Assembly: GCA_029945445.1 (NCBI GenBank)
Contig: JAQSCO010000014.1
Coordinates: 62,001 to 126,000, forward strand
Direction: 5' to 3'
Source: Lacunisphaera sp.
GTDB taxonomy: Bacteria > Verrucomicrobiota > Verrucomicrobiia > Opitutales > Opitutaceae
DNA: 64,000 nt
Shown: one piece after another, positions 7,882 to 17,155 of the stretch
Layout of the letters: every line of letters begins with the position of its first letter
Numbering within the stretch: the stretch's first letter is position 1
Program-made: the position numbers and the translations under genes
Notes under the pieces: generated by a model
What the model saw: only the letters and a program-made list of their open reading frames with translations
What the model was told of the DNA's origin: nothing
Databases searched by the model: none

Positions 7882-9066
7882 ATGCCCCAATACCTCAAGC
7901 TCGGCGCGCTGCCCCGGAAACACCACATCAAGTTCCCGCGGGACCCCGCCGCGAGCTACAAGGGCGAGGGCCTGCACTACGAGCATGTCGTCACGACCGA
8001 GGGTTTCGACCGCGCCTACAGCATTCTTTATCACCTGAAACCGCCGACGCGCGTGAAGAGCGTCGAGCTGTTCAAGGAATTCTCGCTCAAGCCCGCCGCG
8101 CCCACACCCCTCCGTCACCATCACCTCAAGTCCGCCGGCCTGGCCCGCGCCGGCGACCCCTACACCGGCCGCGTGCCGCTGATGTTCAACGCCGACATCG
8201 GCGCCTACCGCTGCCGCCCGGCGACGACGATGGACAAGGGCTACGATTTCTACCGCAACGGCCAGAGCGACGACGTCATCTTCGTCTGGGCGGGCGGCGG
8301 CTGGCTCGAGTCGCAATACGGCCGGCTCCGCTACAAGCAGGACGACTACATCGTGATTCCGCGCGGCACCATTTACCGGCTCGTGCCCGACGACATTGCG
8401 AAGGAGGACTATCTCATCATCGAGTCCACCCATCCGGTCCGCATCCCGGAACGCTACCTGCACAAGGAGGGCCAGATCCGCATGGGCGCGCCCTACAGCG
8501 AGCGCGATTTCCACGGGCCGACGGAGATCATCGCGCAAGACCAGGACGGCGATTTCGCGGTGCTCACGAAGGACCGCACGCGTTTCACGCGCAACATCAT
8601 GGCGGGCCATCCGCACGATGTCGTGGGCTGGGACGGCTACCTTTATCCGTTCACCTTCAACGCGAATGATTTTGAGCCGATCACCGGCACCGTCCACCTG
8701 CCGCCCCCGATCCACCAGACTTTCGAGATCAACGGCTTTGTGATCTGCACCTTCGCGCCGCGTTACCTCGACCACCACCCCGAGGCGGTCAAGGTGCCGT
8801 GGGCGCACGACAACACCGAGGCCGACGAGGTGCTCTTCTACGTGCGCGGCAACTTCGGCTCGCGCAAGGGCGTCGAGCCCGGCTCGTTCACCCTCCACCC
8901 GCAGGGCATCCCGCACGGCCCGCACCCCGGCACGACGCTCGCCAGCATGAACGCGCCGCGCACCGAGGAGCTCGCCGTGATGTTCGACACGCAGTTCCCG
9001 CTCGAGCTGACCGCCGAGGCGCTCGCACTGGACGACCCGAACTACCCGCTGAGCTGGCTCGGCTGA
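7882..9066 (+). CDS. hmgA: Homogentisate 1,2-dioxygenase
   Basis: 394-aa cupin-type dioxygenase of the shorter bacterial homogentisate dioxygenase group, which opens the ring of homogentisate to maleylacetoacetate. The likely iron ligands are H309 in VPWAHDNTEADE, a Glu in the same segment (E313 or E316) and H345 in PQGIPHGPHPG. The 36-residue spacing between the two histidines equals that of the human enzyme (H335/H371). The gene follows HPPD directly, which supports the substrate assignment. Confidence 0.93.
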   Translation: MPQYLKLGALPRKHHIKFPRDPAASYKGEGLHYEHVVTTEGFDRAYSILYHLKPPTRVKSVELFKEFSLKPAAPTPLRHHHLKSAGLARAGDPYTGRVPLMFNADIGAYRCRPATTMDKGYDFYRNGQSDDVIFVWAGGGWLESQYGRLRYKQDDYIVIPRGTIYRLVPDDIAKEDYLIIESTHPVRIPERYLHKEGQIRMGAPYSERDFHGPTEIIAQDQDGDFAVLTKDRTRFTRNIMAGHPHDVVGWDGYLYPFTFNANDFEPITGTVHLPPPIHQTFEINGFVICTFAPRYLDHHPEAVKVPWAHDNTEADEVLFYVRGNFGSRKGVEPGSFTLHPQGIPHGPHPGTTLASMNAPRTEELAVMFDTQFPLELTAEALALDDPNYPLSWLG

Positions 9067-9073
9067 ACGATCG

Positions 9074-9142
9074 CACAGGAGGCGATAGAGAAAACAGAGT
9101 TCTTGGCTTGGCCTTTCTCCATGCCCTCCGTTTCCTCCTGTG
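9074..9142. repeat. Palindromic repeat, CACAGGAGG family, copy 1
   Basis: CACAGGAGG at 9074-9082 pairs with CCTCCTGTG at 9134-9142 around an AACAGAG-containing core. A second copy of the same design lies at 44611-44676. It fills most of the gap between hmgA and the flavin-reductase-like gene. Confidence 0.6.
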
Positions 9143-9146
9143 AATC

Positions 9147-9752
9147 ATGGTAATTGATTTTCAAAAGCTCGCCCCGCGCGAATCCTATCCGTGGCTGATC
9201 AACGCGATCAACCCGCGGCCCATCGCCTGGGTCTCGACCATCTCCGCCGCCGGTAAGACCAACCTCGCGCCGTTCTCGTTCTTCCAGGGCATCTGCGCCA
9301 GCCCGCCGACGCTGATGTTCACCGGCGCCAATGACCGCACCGGCAAGATGAAGGACAGCGTCGTCAACGTGGAGCAGGTGCCGGAGTTTGTGGTCAACAT
9401 CGTGCCCTATGCGCTGCGTGAGCCGATGAACCTCACCTCCGCGCCACTGCCGCACGGCGAGAGCGAGTTCGAGCATTTTAACATCGCCACGGCGCCGTCG
9501 ACGCTGGTGAAGCCGCCGCGCGTCGCCGCCTCGCCGGTGTCGTTCGAGTGCAAACTCGACCGCATTGTCCGCATCGGCGAGGGCCCGCTGGCGGGGAATG
9601 TCGTGTTCGGCACCATTCTCTGCGCGCACGTCGACGAGTCCGTCGTGACCGGCGGCGCGCTCGATCCCAGGAAGCTCGACACCATCGGCCGCATGGGTGG
9701 CGACTACTACACCCGCACCACGGAACTCTTCACGATCAAACGCCCGACCTGA
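9147..9752 (+). CDS. Flavin reductase-like (FMN-binding split-barrel) protein
   Basis: 201-aa protein of the flavin reductase-like/DIM6-NTAB domain family. Family-typical features are the N-terminal NAINPRPIAWVSTIS segment, the FSFFQGICASPPTLMF flavin-contact region and the internal FVVNIVPYALREPMN. Members bind FMN; some are reductase partners of monooxygenases. The tight position between hmgA and the thiolase suggests a job in aromatic acid breakdown, but the exact reaction is unknown. A fumarylacetoacetase role is not supported: the fold is unrelated. Confidence 0.82.
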   Translation: MVIDFQKLAPRESYPWLINAINPRPIAWVSTISAAGKTNLAPFSFFQGICASPPTLMFTGANDRTGKMKDSVVNVEQVPEFVVNIVPYALREPMNLTSAPLPHGESEFEHFNIATAPSTLVKPPRVAASPVSFECKLDRIVRIGEGPLAGNVVFGTILCAHVDESVVTGGALDPRKLDTIGRMGGDYYTRTTELFTIKRPT

Positions 9753-9760
9753 TTTTTCCC

Positions 9761-10939
<1,179 letters not shown>

Positions 10940-10941
10940 CC

Positions 10942-11427
10942 ATGGCCATTGAGATCACCCCGATGCGCGGGCGCGCGGACTGCGAGTGGGCGGCGCAGCT
11001 CATGGCGTCCTCGGAGCCGTGGCTGACGCTCGGGCGCGACCACGCCACCGTTTTGCACCTGCTGCGGAATCCTGCGAAGGACGTGTTCCTCGTGCGCACG
11101 AAAAGCGAGCGCGCCGGGTTTCTGGTCCTCGATCTCAACGGTCCGCTGGGCGGCTACATCCAGACCATCGGGATCACCCCGGAAAAACGCGGCGCGGGCC
11201 TTGGCACCGCGGCGCTGCGCTGGGCCGAGAAATACATCTTCGCCTCCCAGCCCAACATTCTGCTGTGCGTCTCCTCGTTTAACCGTGGGGCCGCCCGTCT
11301 CTACCGGCGACTGGGCTACGCGGTGGTTGGACGTTTGCCCGACTATATCGTCGCCGGTCACGACGAGATCCTCCTCCGCAAGACCCGCGGACCGCTTTCC
11401 CCGACCAGACGACGCGCCAAAAATTAA
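10942..11427 (+). CDS. GNAT-family N-acetyltransferase
   Basis: 161-aa GCN5-related acetyltransferase. The acetyl-CoA-binding motif A ([15 protein letters not shown]) lies at about residues 75-89, and the motif B region is [14 protein letters not shown]. The substrate is unknown. The start codon is 2 bp after the thiolase stop and the CoA-transferase follows 16 bp after this gene, so it sits inside the aromatic/ketone-body operon. It may modify one of the neighbouring enzymes, which is speculative. Confidence 0.85.
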   Translation: MAIEITPMRGRADCEWAAQLMASSEPWLTLGRDHATVLHLLRNPAKDVFLVRTKSERAGFLVLDLNGPLGGYIQTIGITPEKRGAGLGTAALRWAEKYIFASQPNILLCVSSFNRGAARLYRRLGYAVVGRLPDYIVAGHDEILLRKTRGPLSPTRRRAKN

Positions 11428-11443
11428 CGAAGCTCTCCAGCCC

Positions 11444-12802
11444 ATGAGTAAAGTCTACCCCAACGCCAAGGCCGCCCTCGAGGGCCTGCTGCACGACAAC
11501 ATGACGTTCGCCGCGGGCGGGTTCGGCCTCTGCGGCATTCCGGAAAACCTCATCGTCGCGCTGCGCGACAGCGGCGTGAAGGGCCTGACCATCGTCGGGA
11601 ACAACGCCGGCGTGGACGGTTTCGGTATGGGTATCCTGCTCACGACGCGGCAGGTGAAGAAGGTCATGGCCTCCTACGTGGGCGAGAACAAGGAGTTCGA
11701 GCGCCAGGTGCTGGCCGGCGAACTTGAGCTCGAACTCATCCCGCAGGGCACGCTCGCCGAGCGGTTGCGCGCGGGTGGGGCGGGCATCCCGGGTTTCTAC
11801 ACGCGCACCGGGTTCGGCACGAAGCTGGCCGAGGGCAAGGAAACAAAAATTTTTGACGGCAAGGAATACGTGCTCGAGCCGGGCATCAAGGCCGAGGTTT
11901 CGCTCGTGAAGGCGTGGAAGGGCGACAAGTCCGGCAACCTCGTCTTCCGGAAGACCGCGCGGAACTTCAACCCGATGATCGCGACCTGCGGCAAGATCTG
12001 TGTCGCCGAGGTCGAGGAACTCGTCGAGGTCGGCGCGCTCGAGCCCGACTCGATCCACACGCCGGGCATCTACGTCGACCGCATCATCCAAGGCGTGAAT
12101 TACGAGAAGCGCATCGAGTTCCGCACGGTGCAGGGGAGTGCGGCGTCCAAGAAGGAGTCGCCCATCCGTGAGCTGATGGCGCGGCGCGCCGCGCAGGAGT
12201 TGCGCGACGGCTATTACGTCAACCTTGGGATCGGTATCCCGACGCTTGTGGCGAACTTTATCCCCCCGGGCATGAACGTGACGCTGCAGTCCGAGAACGG
12301 CCTGCTCGGCATCGGCCCGTTCCCGGCGGAGGACAAGGTCGACGCCGACCTGATCAACGCCGGCAAGCAGACCATTTCGACGATCCCCGGCTCGGCGTTC
12401 TTTTCGAGTTCCGACTCTTTCGCGATGATCCGCGGCGGGCACATCGACCTGTCGATCCTCGGCGCGCTCGAGGTCGCGGACAACGGCGACATCGCGAACT
12501 GGATGGTCCCGGGCAAAATGGTCAAGGGCCCCGGCGGCGCGATGGACCTCGTCGCCGGCGTGCGGCGCGTCGTGGCCGTCATGGAGCACTGCGCGAAGGA
12601 CGGCAGCCCGAAGATCCTCAAGTCGTGCACGCTGCCAATCACCGGCAAGGCGGTCGTCAGCCTGATCATCACCGACCTCTGCGTCTTCGAGGTGAAGCCG
12701 AGCGGCGGCGGTCTCGTGCTCGCGGAACTGCACCCGGGCGTCACGGTCGAAGACATCCGCGCCAAGACCGGCGCCCCCTTTGCCGTCTCCTTGCGCACAT
12801 GA
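11444..12802 (+). CDS. scoAB: Fused succinyl-CoA:3-ketoacid CoA-transferase (A+B subunits)
   Basis: 452-aa class I CoA-transferase, expected to move CoA from succinyl-CoA to acetoacetate. Residues 1 to about 228 correspond to subunit A ([16 protein letters not shown], then [11 protein letters not shown]) and residues about 240-452 to subunit B. The catalytic Glu is E284 in [12 protein letters not shown]. Most bacteria encode the two parts as separate scoA and scoB genes; here a roughly 10-residue linker joins them, as in mitochondrial SCOT. It is the last gene of the aromatic catabolic run. An acetate-type specificity cannot be excluded from sequence alone. Confidence 0.9.
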   Translation: MSKVYPNAKAALEGLLHDNMTFAAGGFGLCGIPENLIVALRDSGVKGLTIVGNNAGVDGFGMGILLTTRQVKKVMASYVGENKEFERQVLAGELELELIPQGTLAERLRAGGAGIPGFYTRTGFGTKLAEGKETKIFDGKEYVLEPGIKAEVSLVKAWKGDKSGNLVFRKTARNFNPMIATCGKICVAEVEELVEVGALEPDSIHTPGIYVDRIIQGVNYEKRIEFRTVQGSAASKKESPIRELMARRAAQELRDGYYVNLGIGIPTLVANFIPPGMNVTLQSENGLLGIGPFPAEDKVDADLINAGKQTISTIPGSAFFSSSDSFAMIRGGHIDLSILGALEVADNGDIANWMVPGKMVKGPGGAMDLVAGVRRVVAVMEHCAKDGSPKILKSCTLPITGKAVVSLIITDLCVFEVKPSGGGLVLAELHPGVTVEDIRAKTGAPFAVSLRT

Positions 12803-12826
12803 TCGCCCTGAAGACATCCTCGATCC

Positions 12827-12896
12827 TTAGTATACTATTAGTTGACAACGAGTGGAGCCGTGCCGCCGGCGACTATGTCAACTAATAGTATACTAA
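12827..12896. repeat. Long AT-rich inverted repeat with variable core, copy 1
   Basis: Perfect 21-bp arms (12827-12847 and 12876-12896; left arm begins TTAGTATACTATTAGTTGAC) flank a 28-bp GC-rich core. The outer TTAGTATACTA part is itself nearly palindromic. A second copy with 20 identical arm bases but a different core is at 26535-26601. The AT-rich arms stand out from the GC-rich surroundings. It lies between the CoA-transferase and the M13 peptidase and has no T-tract. Confidence 0.8.
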
Positions 12897-13023
12897 CGGC
12901 CGGGAGATCGGATGGCTTGCCACTGGCTGGGATTTCACGGGCCGCCTGTGCCGCCCGCGGAGGCCCGCGCCACTGCTTTGTTGCCATGGGCGGGTGCCGT
13001 CCTATTTTCGCCTCCTTTCCCCT

Positions 13024-15072
13024 ATGAAACTCCATCCCCTCCTGCTCGCGACCGGCCTTGTCCTGCTGTCGCTCCCGTCGCTGCGCGCGGCGGATCTCCC
13101 CGCTCCCCCCAAGCCCGTGGCGCCCCGCTTCAGCGCGGCCAACATGGACCGCTCCATCGACCCGCGCGTCGATTTCGCCCGTTACGCCTGGGGCAGCTGG
13201 TCGAAGGCCAACCCGATCCCGGCGGACAAGTCCCGCTGGGGCGCCTTCAACGAGCTGGACCAATACAACCAGACCGCACTGAAGGGCATTCTCGAGACCG
13301 CCGCCGCCAAGTCGCACGAGCCCGGCTCGCTCGAACAGAAGGTCGGTGATTTCTACGCTTCGGCCATGAACACCGCGGCCATCGATGCCGCCGGGCTCAA
13401 GCCGATCGAGACCGACCTCGCGCAGGTCGCGGCCATCGTCTCCCCGGCCGACCTCGCCCGCGCGGTCGCCAGCCTGCACAACCAGCAGGTCGGCGCACTG
13501 TTCAACGTGGGCGTCGCCCCCGACGAGAAGAACAGCGTGCTGAACGTGCTGCAGGCCTTCCAAGGCGGCCTGAGCCTGCCGAGCAAGGAATACTATTTCG
13601 CAGCGCAGTACGAGAAGCAGCGCACCGGTTTCGCCGCCCACGTCGCCAAGATCTTCATGCTGGCCGGCGACACGCCGGAGGCCGCCGCCGCCGGGGCCAA
13701 GACCGTGTTCGAGGCCGAAAAGTCGCTCGCGGCCAACGCCCGCACCCCGATCGAGCTCCGCGATTCGCTCGCCAATTACAACAAGATGCCCACCGCCGAA
13801 CTCGCCGCCAAACTGCCGGCGCTTCCGTTCGCACTCTATCTGGGCGAGCGCGGCATCGGCGGTCCCGCCGCGGCCGACATCATCGTCGGCCAGCCGAAAT
13901 TCTTCGAGGGCCTGCAGGAGCAGCTCGCCGCGCGCTCGCTCAGCGACTGGAAGACCTACCTGCGTTACCACATCCTGCGCGCGGACGCCGCCTTCCTCGC
14001 GGCCCCGTTTGAGGCGGAGCGGTTCCGCTTCTACAGCACGGAACTGCAGGGCACGCCCGCCATGGAGCCCCGCTGGCAGCGTTCCGCCCGCATCGTGGAC
14101 GGCGAGATCGGCGAGGCCCTCGGCCAGCTCTACGTCGCCCAATATTACCCGCCAGAGGCCAAGGCGAAGATGGACCGGATGATCAAGAACATCGTGGACG
14201 TCATGCACGACCGCCTGGGCCAGCTCGACTGGATGACCGCGGAGACGCGCCAGAAGGCACTGGCGAAATTCGACCGCTTCTACGCCAAGGTCGGCCATCC
14301 GGAAAAATGGCGCGACTACTCGACGGTCAAGGTCGGGCCCGGCGGCTATTTCGCGAACATCCGCGCCGCGAATGAATTCGAGGACAAGCGCAACATCGCG
14401 AAACTCGGCCAGCCCGTGGACAAGACCGAGTGGTTCATGTCCCCGCCGACGGTGAACGCCTACTTCGACCCGACGGCCAACAACATCAACTTTCCCGCCG
14501 GCATCCTGCAGCCGCCGTTCTTCGACTTCACGCTCGACGACGCCGTCAACTATGGCGGCATCGGCGCCGTCATCGGCCACGAGATCACGCACGGTTTCGA
14601 CGATCAGGGCTGCCACTATGACGGCAACGGCAACCTGTCAGACTGGTGGACGGAGGCGGACACCAAGGAGTTCAAGGCCCGCGCCCAGAAGATGGTGGAC
14701 CAATACAACGGCTACGAGGTGCTGCCGGGCGTGCACGTCAAGGGCGAGCTGACCCTTGGCGAAAACATCGCCGACCTCGGCGGCATCACGCTCGCCTACG
14801 AGGCGCTCGAGCGCTCGCTCGCCGGCAAGGAGCGCAAGAAGATTGATGGGCTCACCGAGGAGCAGCGCTTCTTCCTCGCGTGGGCGCAGGTCTGGCGCAC
14901 GAACATCCGCGACGCCGAGCAGCAGCGTCGGGTCAACGTCGACCCGCACGCCCCCGGCTGGTGCCGCACCATCGGGCCGCTGGTGAACTTCCAGCCCTTC
15001 TACGAAGCCTTCGGCATCAAGGAAGGCGACCCGATGTGGGTGCCGCCGGAGAAGCGCGCCAAGATCTGGTGA
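13024..15072 (+). CDS. M13 family zinc metallopeptidase (neprilysin/PepO-like)
   Basis: 682-aa exported gluzincin. The N-terminal signal peptide (to about residue 22, LPSLRAADL) is followed by the M13 N-domain starting MDRSIDPRVDFARYAWG. Catalytic motifs are HEITH (H519, E520, H523) and GENIADLGG with the third zinc ligand E580. The protein ends with the family's typical C-terminal Trp (AKIW). It probably degrades peptides in the periplasm. The gene stands alone, with a strong terminator after it. Confidence 0.95.
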   Translation: MKLHPLLLATGLVLLSLPSLRAADLPAPPKPVAPRFSAANMDRSIDPRVDFARYAWGSWSKANPIPADKSRWGAFNELDQYNQTALKGILETAAAKSHEPGSLEQKVGDFYASAMNTAAIDAAGLKPIETDLAQVAAIVSPADLARAVASLHNQQVGALFNVGVAPDEKNSVLNVLQAFQGGLSLPSKEYYFAAQYEKQRTGFAAHVAKIFMLAGDTPEAAAAGAKTVFEAEKSLAANARTPIELRDSLANYNKMPTAELAAKLPALPFALYLGERGIGGPAAADIIVGQPKFFEGLQEQLAARSLSDWKTYLRYHILRADAAFLAAPFEAERFRFYSTELQGTPAMEPRWQRSARIVDGEIGEALGQLYVAQYYPPEAKAKMDRMIKNIVDVMHDRLGQLDWMTAETRQKALAKFDRFYAKVGHPEKWRDYSTVKVGPGGYFANIRAANEFEDKRNIAKLGQPVDKTEWFMSPPTVNAYFDPTANNINFPAGILQPPFFDFTLDDAVNYGGIGAVIGHEITHGFDDQGCHYDGNGNLSDWWTEADTKEFKARAQKMVDQYNGYEVLPGVHVKGELTLGENIADLGGITLAYEALERSLAGKERKKIDGLTEEQRFFLAWAQVWRTNIRDAEQQRRVNVDPHAPGWCRTIGPLVNFQPFYEAFGIKEGDPMWVPPEKRAKIW

Positions 15073-15096
15073 GGGTAAATCCTGACCGCTCTTTCG

Positions 15097-15129
15097 AGCC
15101 CGTGCCGTGCGGCACGGGCTTTTTATTTT
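15097..15129 (+). terminator. Rho-independent terminator of the M13 gene
   Basis: A 10-bp perfect stem (AGCCCGTGCC/GGCACGGGCT) with a GTGC loop is followed by TTTTATTTTA. It lies at the junction of convergent genes and probably serves the plus-strand transcript. Confidence 0.9.
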
Positions 15130-17155
15130 ACGCCGCCGGCGGCTTCGGCAGCAGCCTGGCCACCACGACCAGCAGCACGATCACCACCAGTGAGAGCGAG
15201 CCCCAGAGCAGGAAACGGCGGTCGAGGCTGAACAGGCTCTTCCTGGCGGCGGGATTCTCCTCGCCGGCGGCGATCTGCGCGACGTTGCGGCTGGCGGTGA
15301 GTAGTTTCACGGCGACCAGGCTGAGATCGTAGCGCGGCGCGACGGCCGTGGCGTTCCCGTAGGCCAGCGCATACCCATCGGTCTCCGCGGCCTTGAAGAC
15401 AAGCCGCACCACCGGGTAGGTGGTCTGCACGGTGCCAAGCGCGATGGCCGGGTTGTCGCCGTTGTCGGCCTCGAGCCAAAGCGTGTCGGTGTGCGGCTGG
15501 TCCCACAATTCGATGGCGCGGGTCTCCGGCACGCCGGGTTCGGGCGTGCGGCTCCACTCGTCGGCCGCCAGCGGCTTTTCCTGCCGGTTGCCGTTCGGGC
15601 CCGCCGAAATCTCAAAGACGCGGAACTGCCGCGAGAAGAGGGGCGTCTTCGAGCTGAGGATCAGGCGGCGCAGCGGGAGATTGGCCTGCGGCAGCGTGAT
15701 GCGCCACCGGCTCAGCGCCGGACGCTTCGGGTCGGGCGTGGCCACCGGCGTCAGCGTCAGCGACCGGGCCAGCACGGGCTGCTCGAGCACGTAGGGAATC
15801 TGGTTGCCGGCGCGCAGCAGGCGCAGGTCGGCGAAGTCGGGCCGGGCCCGCGCGAGCGCCTCGGGGTCGAGCTCGAGTTCCTGCACACCGGCGCGGGCCA
15901 TCTGCACCGGTTTGCGGTAAAGCCATTCCTTCGCGTCGAGCGGTGCGCCGGCGAGCGGCACATCGGGCAGCGGCGGCTCGGCGAGGGAGTCGCGCGGATG
16001 GTAATTGGGCGTCGCCTCCAGCGCGCCCGGCACCACCGCGGTCGCGGCGGCCGTGCGCATCTCGCCGGCGAATGCGGCGAGGTCGTACCGCGGCGCGGCG
16101 GCCTGGGCATTGCCCGAGAGCAGGGTGTAATTCCCCGCCGCGGGCGCGAGGAAGAGCAGGTTGACGGGATGCTGCCGCGCCGACACGCCGTCGAGCGCGA
16201 GCGGCGGCGAGTCGCCGTTGTGGATGTGCACGAGCAGCTCGCGCGTGGGCGGCGGGAAATCCAGCGGCACGTTGAGCTGGGCTTGCGCCGGCGCGCCGTC
16301 GAGGGCGACGCGGTAGATCGTGCCCGTGCCGACCGGGCGCTCGCTGGGGACATCGCCGCGCACCTCGCGGATGGCGATCGTGACGCGGCGCATGAACAAC
16401 GGGTCCTTCGCCTCGAGGCCGAGCTCGGCCAGCGGCACTTGGCGGCCGTCGAGGGTGACTGTCAGCACGGTTTCGCCGGCAAACTCGTCGCGCCGCGTGA
16501 TGGCGGCCCCGACCGGCACGAGGACCGGGGGCGCGGCGCGGGCCGGGGCGGGCCGGAGGCTGGCGCCGGTGAAGGCGACCCGGCGGGAACGAAAATCATC
16601 GAGCGTCACCCGCACGAACGCCGCGGCGCGGCGGGGCAGCGCCAGGCGCAGCTGCTCCGCGCCAAACTGGCGGAACACCGGCACGGCGGACCCGATGGAT
16701 TCCCAGGCCTGGCCGTCGGCGGAGATCTCGATGTGCGCGGCCTTGAGGAAGAAGGGGACGGAGGTTTCAAGCGTGACCGATTCCAGCAAATCCTGGGTGC
16801 CCGTCTCGACGAGCAGCTGCGTAGCGTCGGTGCCGGGCTCGGTGTGAAAGGAGCGGGGGCGGATCACCCGGGCCTGCTCAAAGGCCGTCGAGTGCCCCGG
16901 GGAGGACAGATCGTGATCGAGGAGATAGGCGGTCTCCTGGCCCTGCGCGTCGATCAGCCGCAGGTCGGTGAGCCCCGGCTGCGCGGTGTCAAAGGTTGCG
17001 GCGGGCACGGCAATTTTCACGAGCCCGGGTGCGGCCACGGGCACCGGCTGCCGGTGCGTCCATTCGGTCGGTGTGACAGCGGCCGCGAGGGGAGCGGCGC
17101 CGGCCGCGAGGAGCAGCGTGACCAGGCTAAGGGAGGGGAGGGGGAGTCTTTTCAT
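15128..17155 (-). CDS. DUF3999 family exported/membrane-anchored protein
   Basis: 675-aa protein with a signal peptide (residues 1-25), two similar halves each opening with a short EWTHRQPV or EWLYRKPV segment followed by LRLI/LRLL, and one C-terminal membrane helix (LLWGSLSLVVIVLLVVVARLL). This matches DUF3999, regularly encoded with a DUF2339 protein. The bulk of the chain would be periplasmic. Function is unknown; the beta-rich halves suggest a carbohydrate- or wall-binding scaffold. It overlaps the upstream DUF2339 gene by 29 bp. Confidence 0.82.
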   Translation of the reverse strand: MKRLPLPSLSLVTLLLAAGAAPLAAAVTPTEWTHRQPVPVAAPGLVKIAVPAATFDTAQPGLTDLRLIDAQGQETAYLLDHDLSSPGHSTAFEQARVIRPRSFHTEPGTDATQLLVETGTQDLLESVTLETSVPFFLKAAHIEISADGQAWESIGSAVPVFRQFGAEQLRLALPRRAAAFVRVTLDDFRSRRVAFTGASLRPAPARAAPPVLVPVGAAITRRDEFAGETVLTVTLDGRQVPLAELGLEAKDPLFMRRVTIAIREVRGDVPSERPVGTGTIYRVALDGAPAQAQLNVPLDFPPPTRELLVHIHNGDSPPLALDGVSARQHPVNLLFLAPAAGNYTLLSGNAQAAAPRYDLAAFAGEMRTAAATAVVPGALEATPNYHPRDSLAEPPLPDVPLAGAPLDAKEWLYRKPVQMARAGVQELELDPEALARARPDFADLRLLRAGNQIPYVLEQPVLARSLTLTPVATPDPKRPALSRWRITLPQANLPLRRLILSSKTPLFSRQFRVFEISAGPNGNRQEKPLAADEWSRTPEPGVPETRAIELWDQPHTDTLWLEADNGDNPAIALGTVQTTYPVVRLVFKAAETDGYALAYGNATAVAPRYDLSLVAVKLLTASRNVAQIAAGEENPAARKSLFSLDRRFLLWGSLSLVVIVLLVVVARLLPKPPAA

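Noticed and set aside
12827-12896. Integron attC site
   Set aside because: The arms contain GTTGAC/GTCAAC but lack a proper GTTRRRY core and the usual asymmetric attC layout, and no cassette array or IntI is present.
12838-14616. Antisense open frame over the M13 peptidase gene
   Set aside because: Low-complexity product with no motif; the plus-strand peptidase is complete with HEITH and GENIADLGG.
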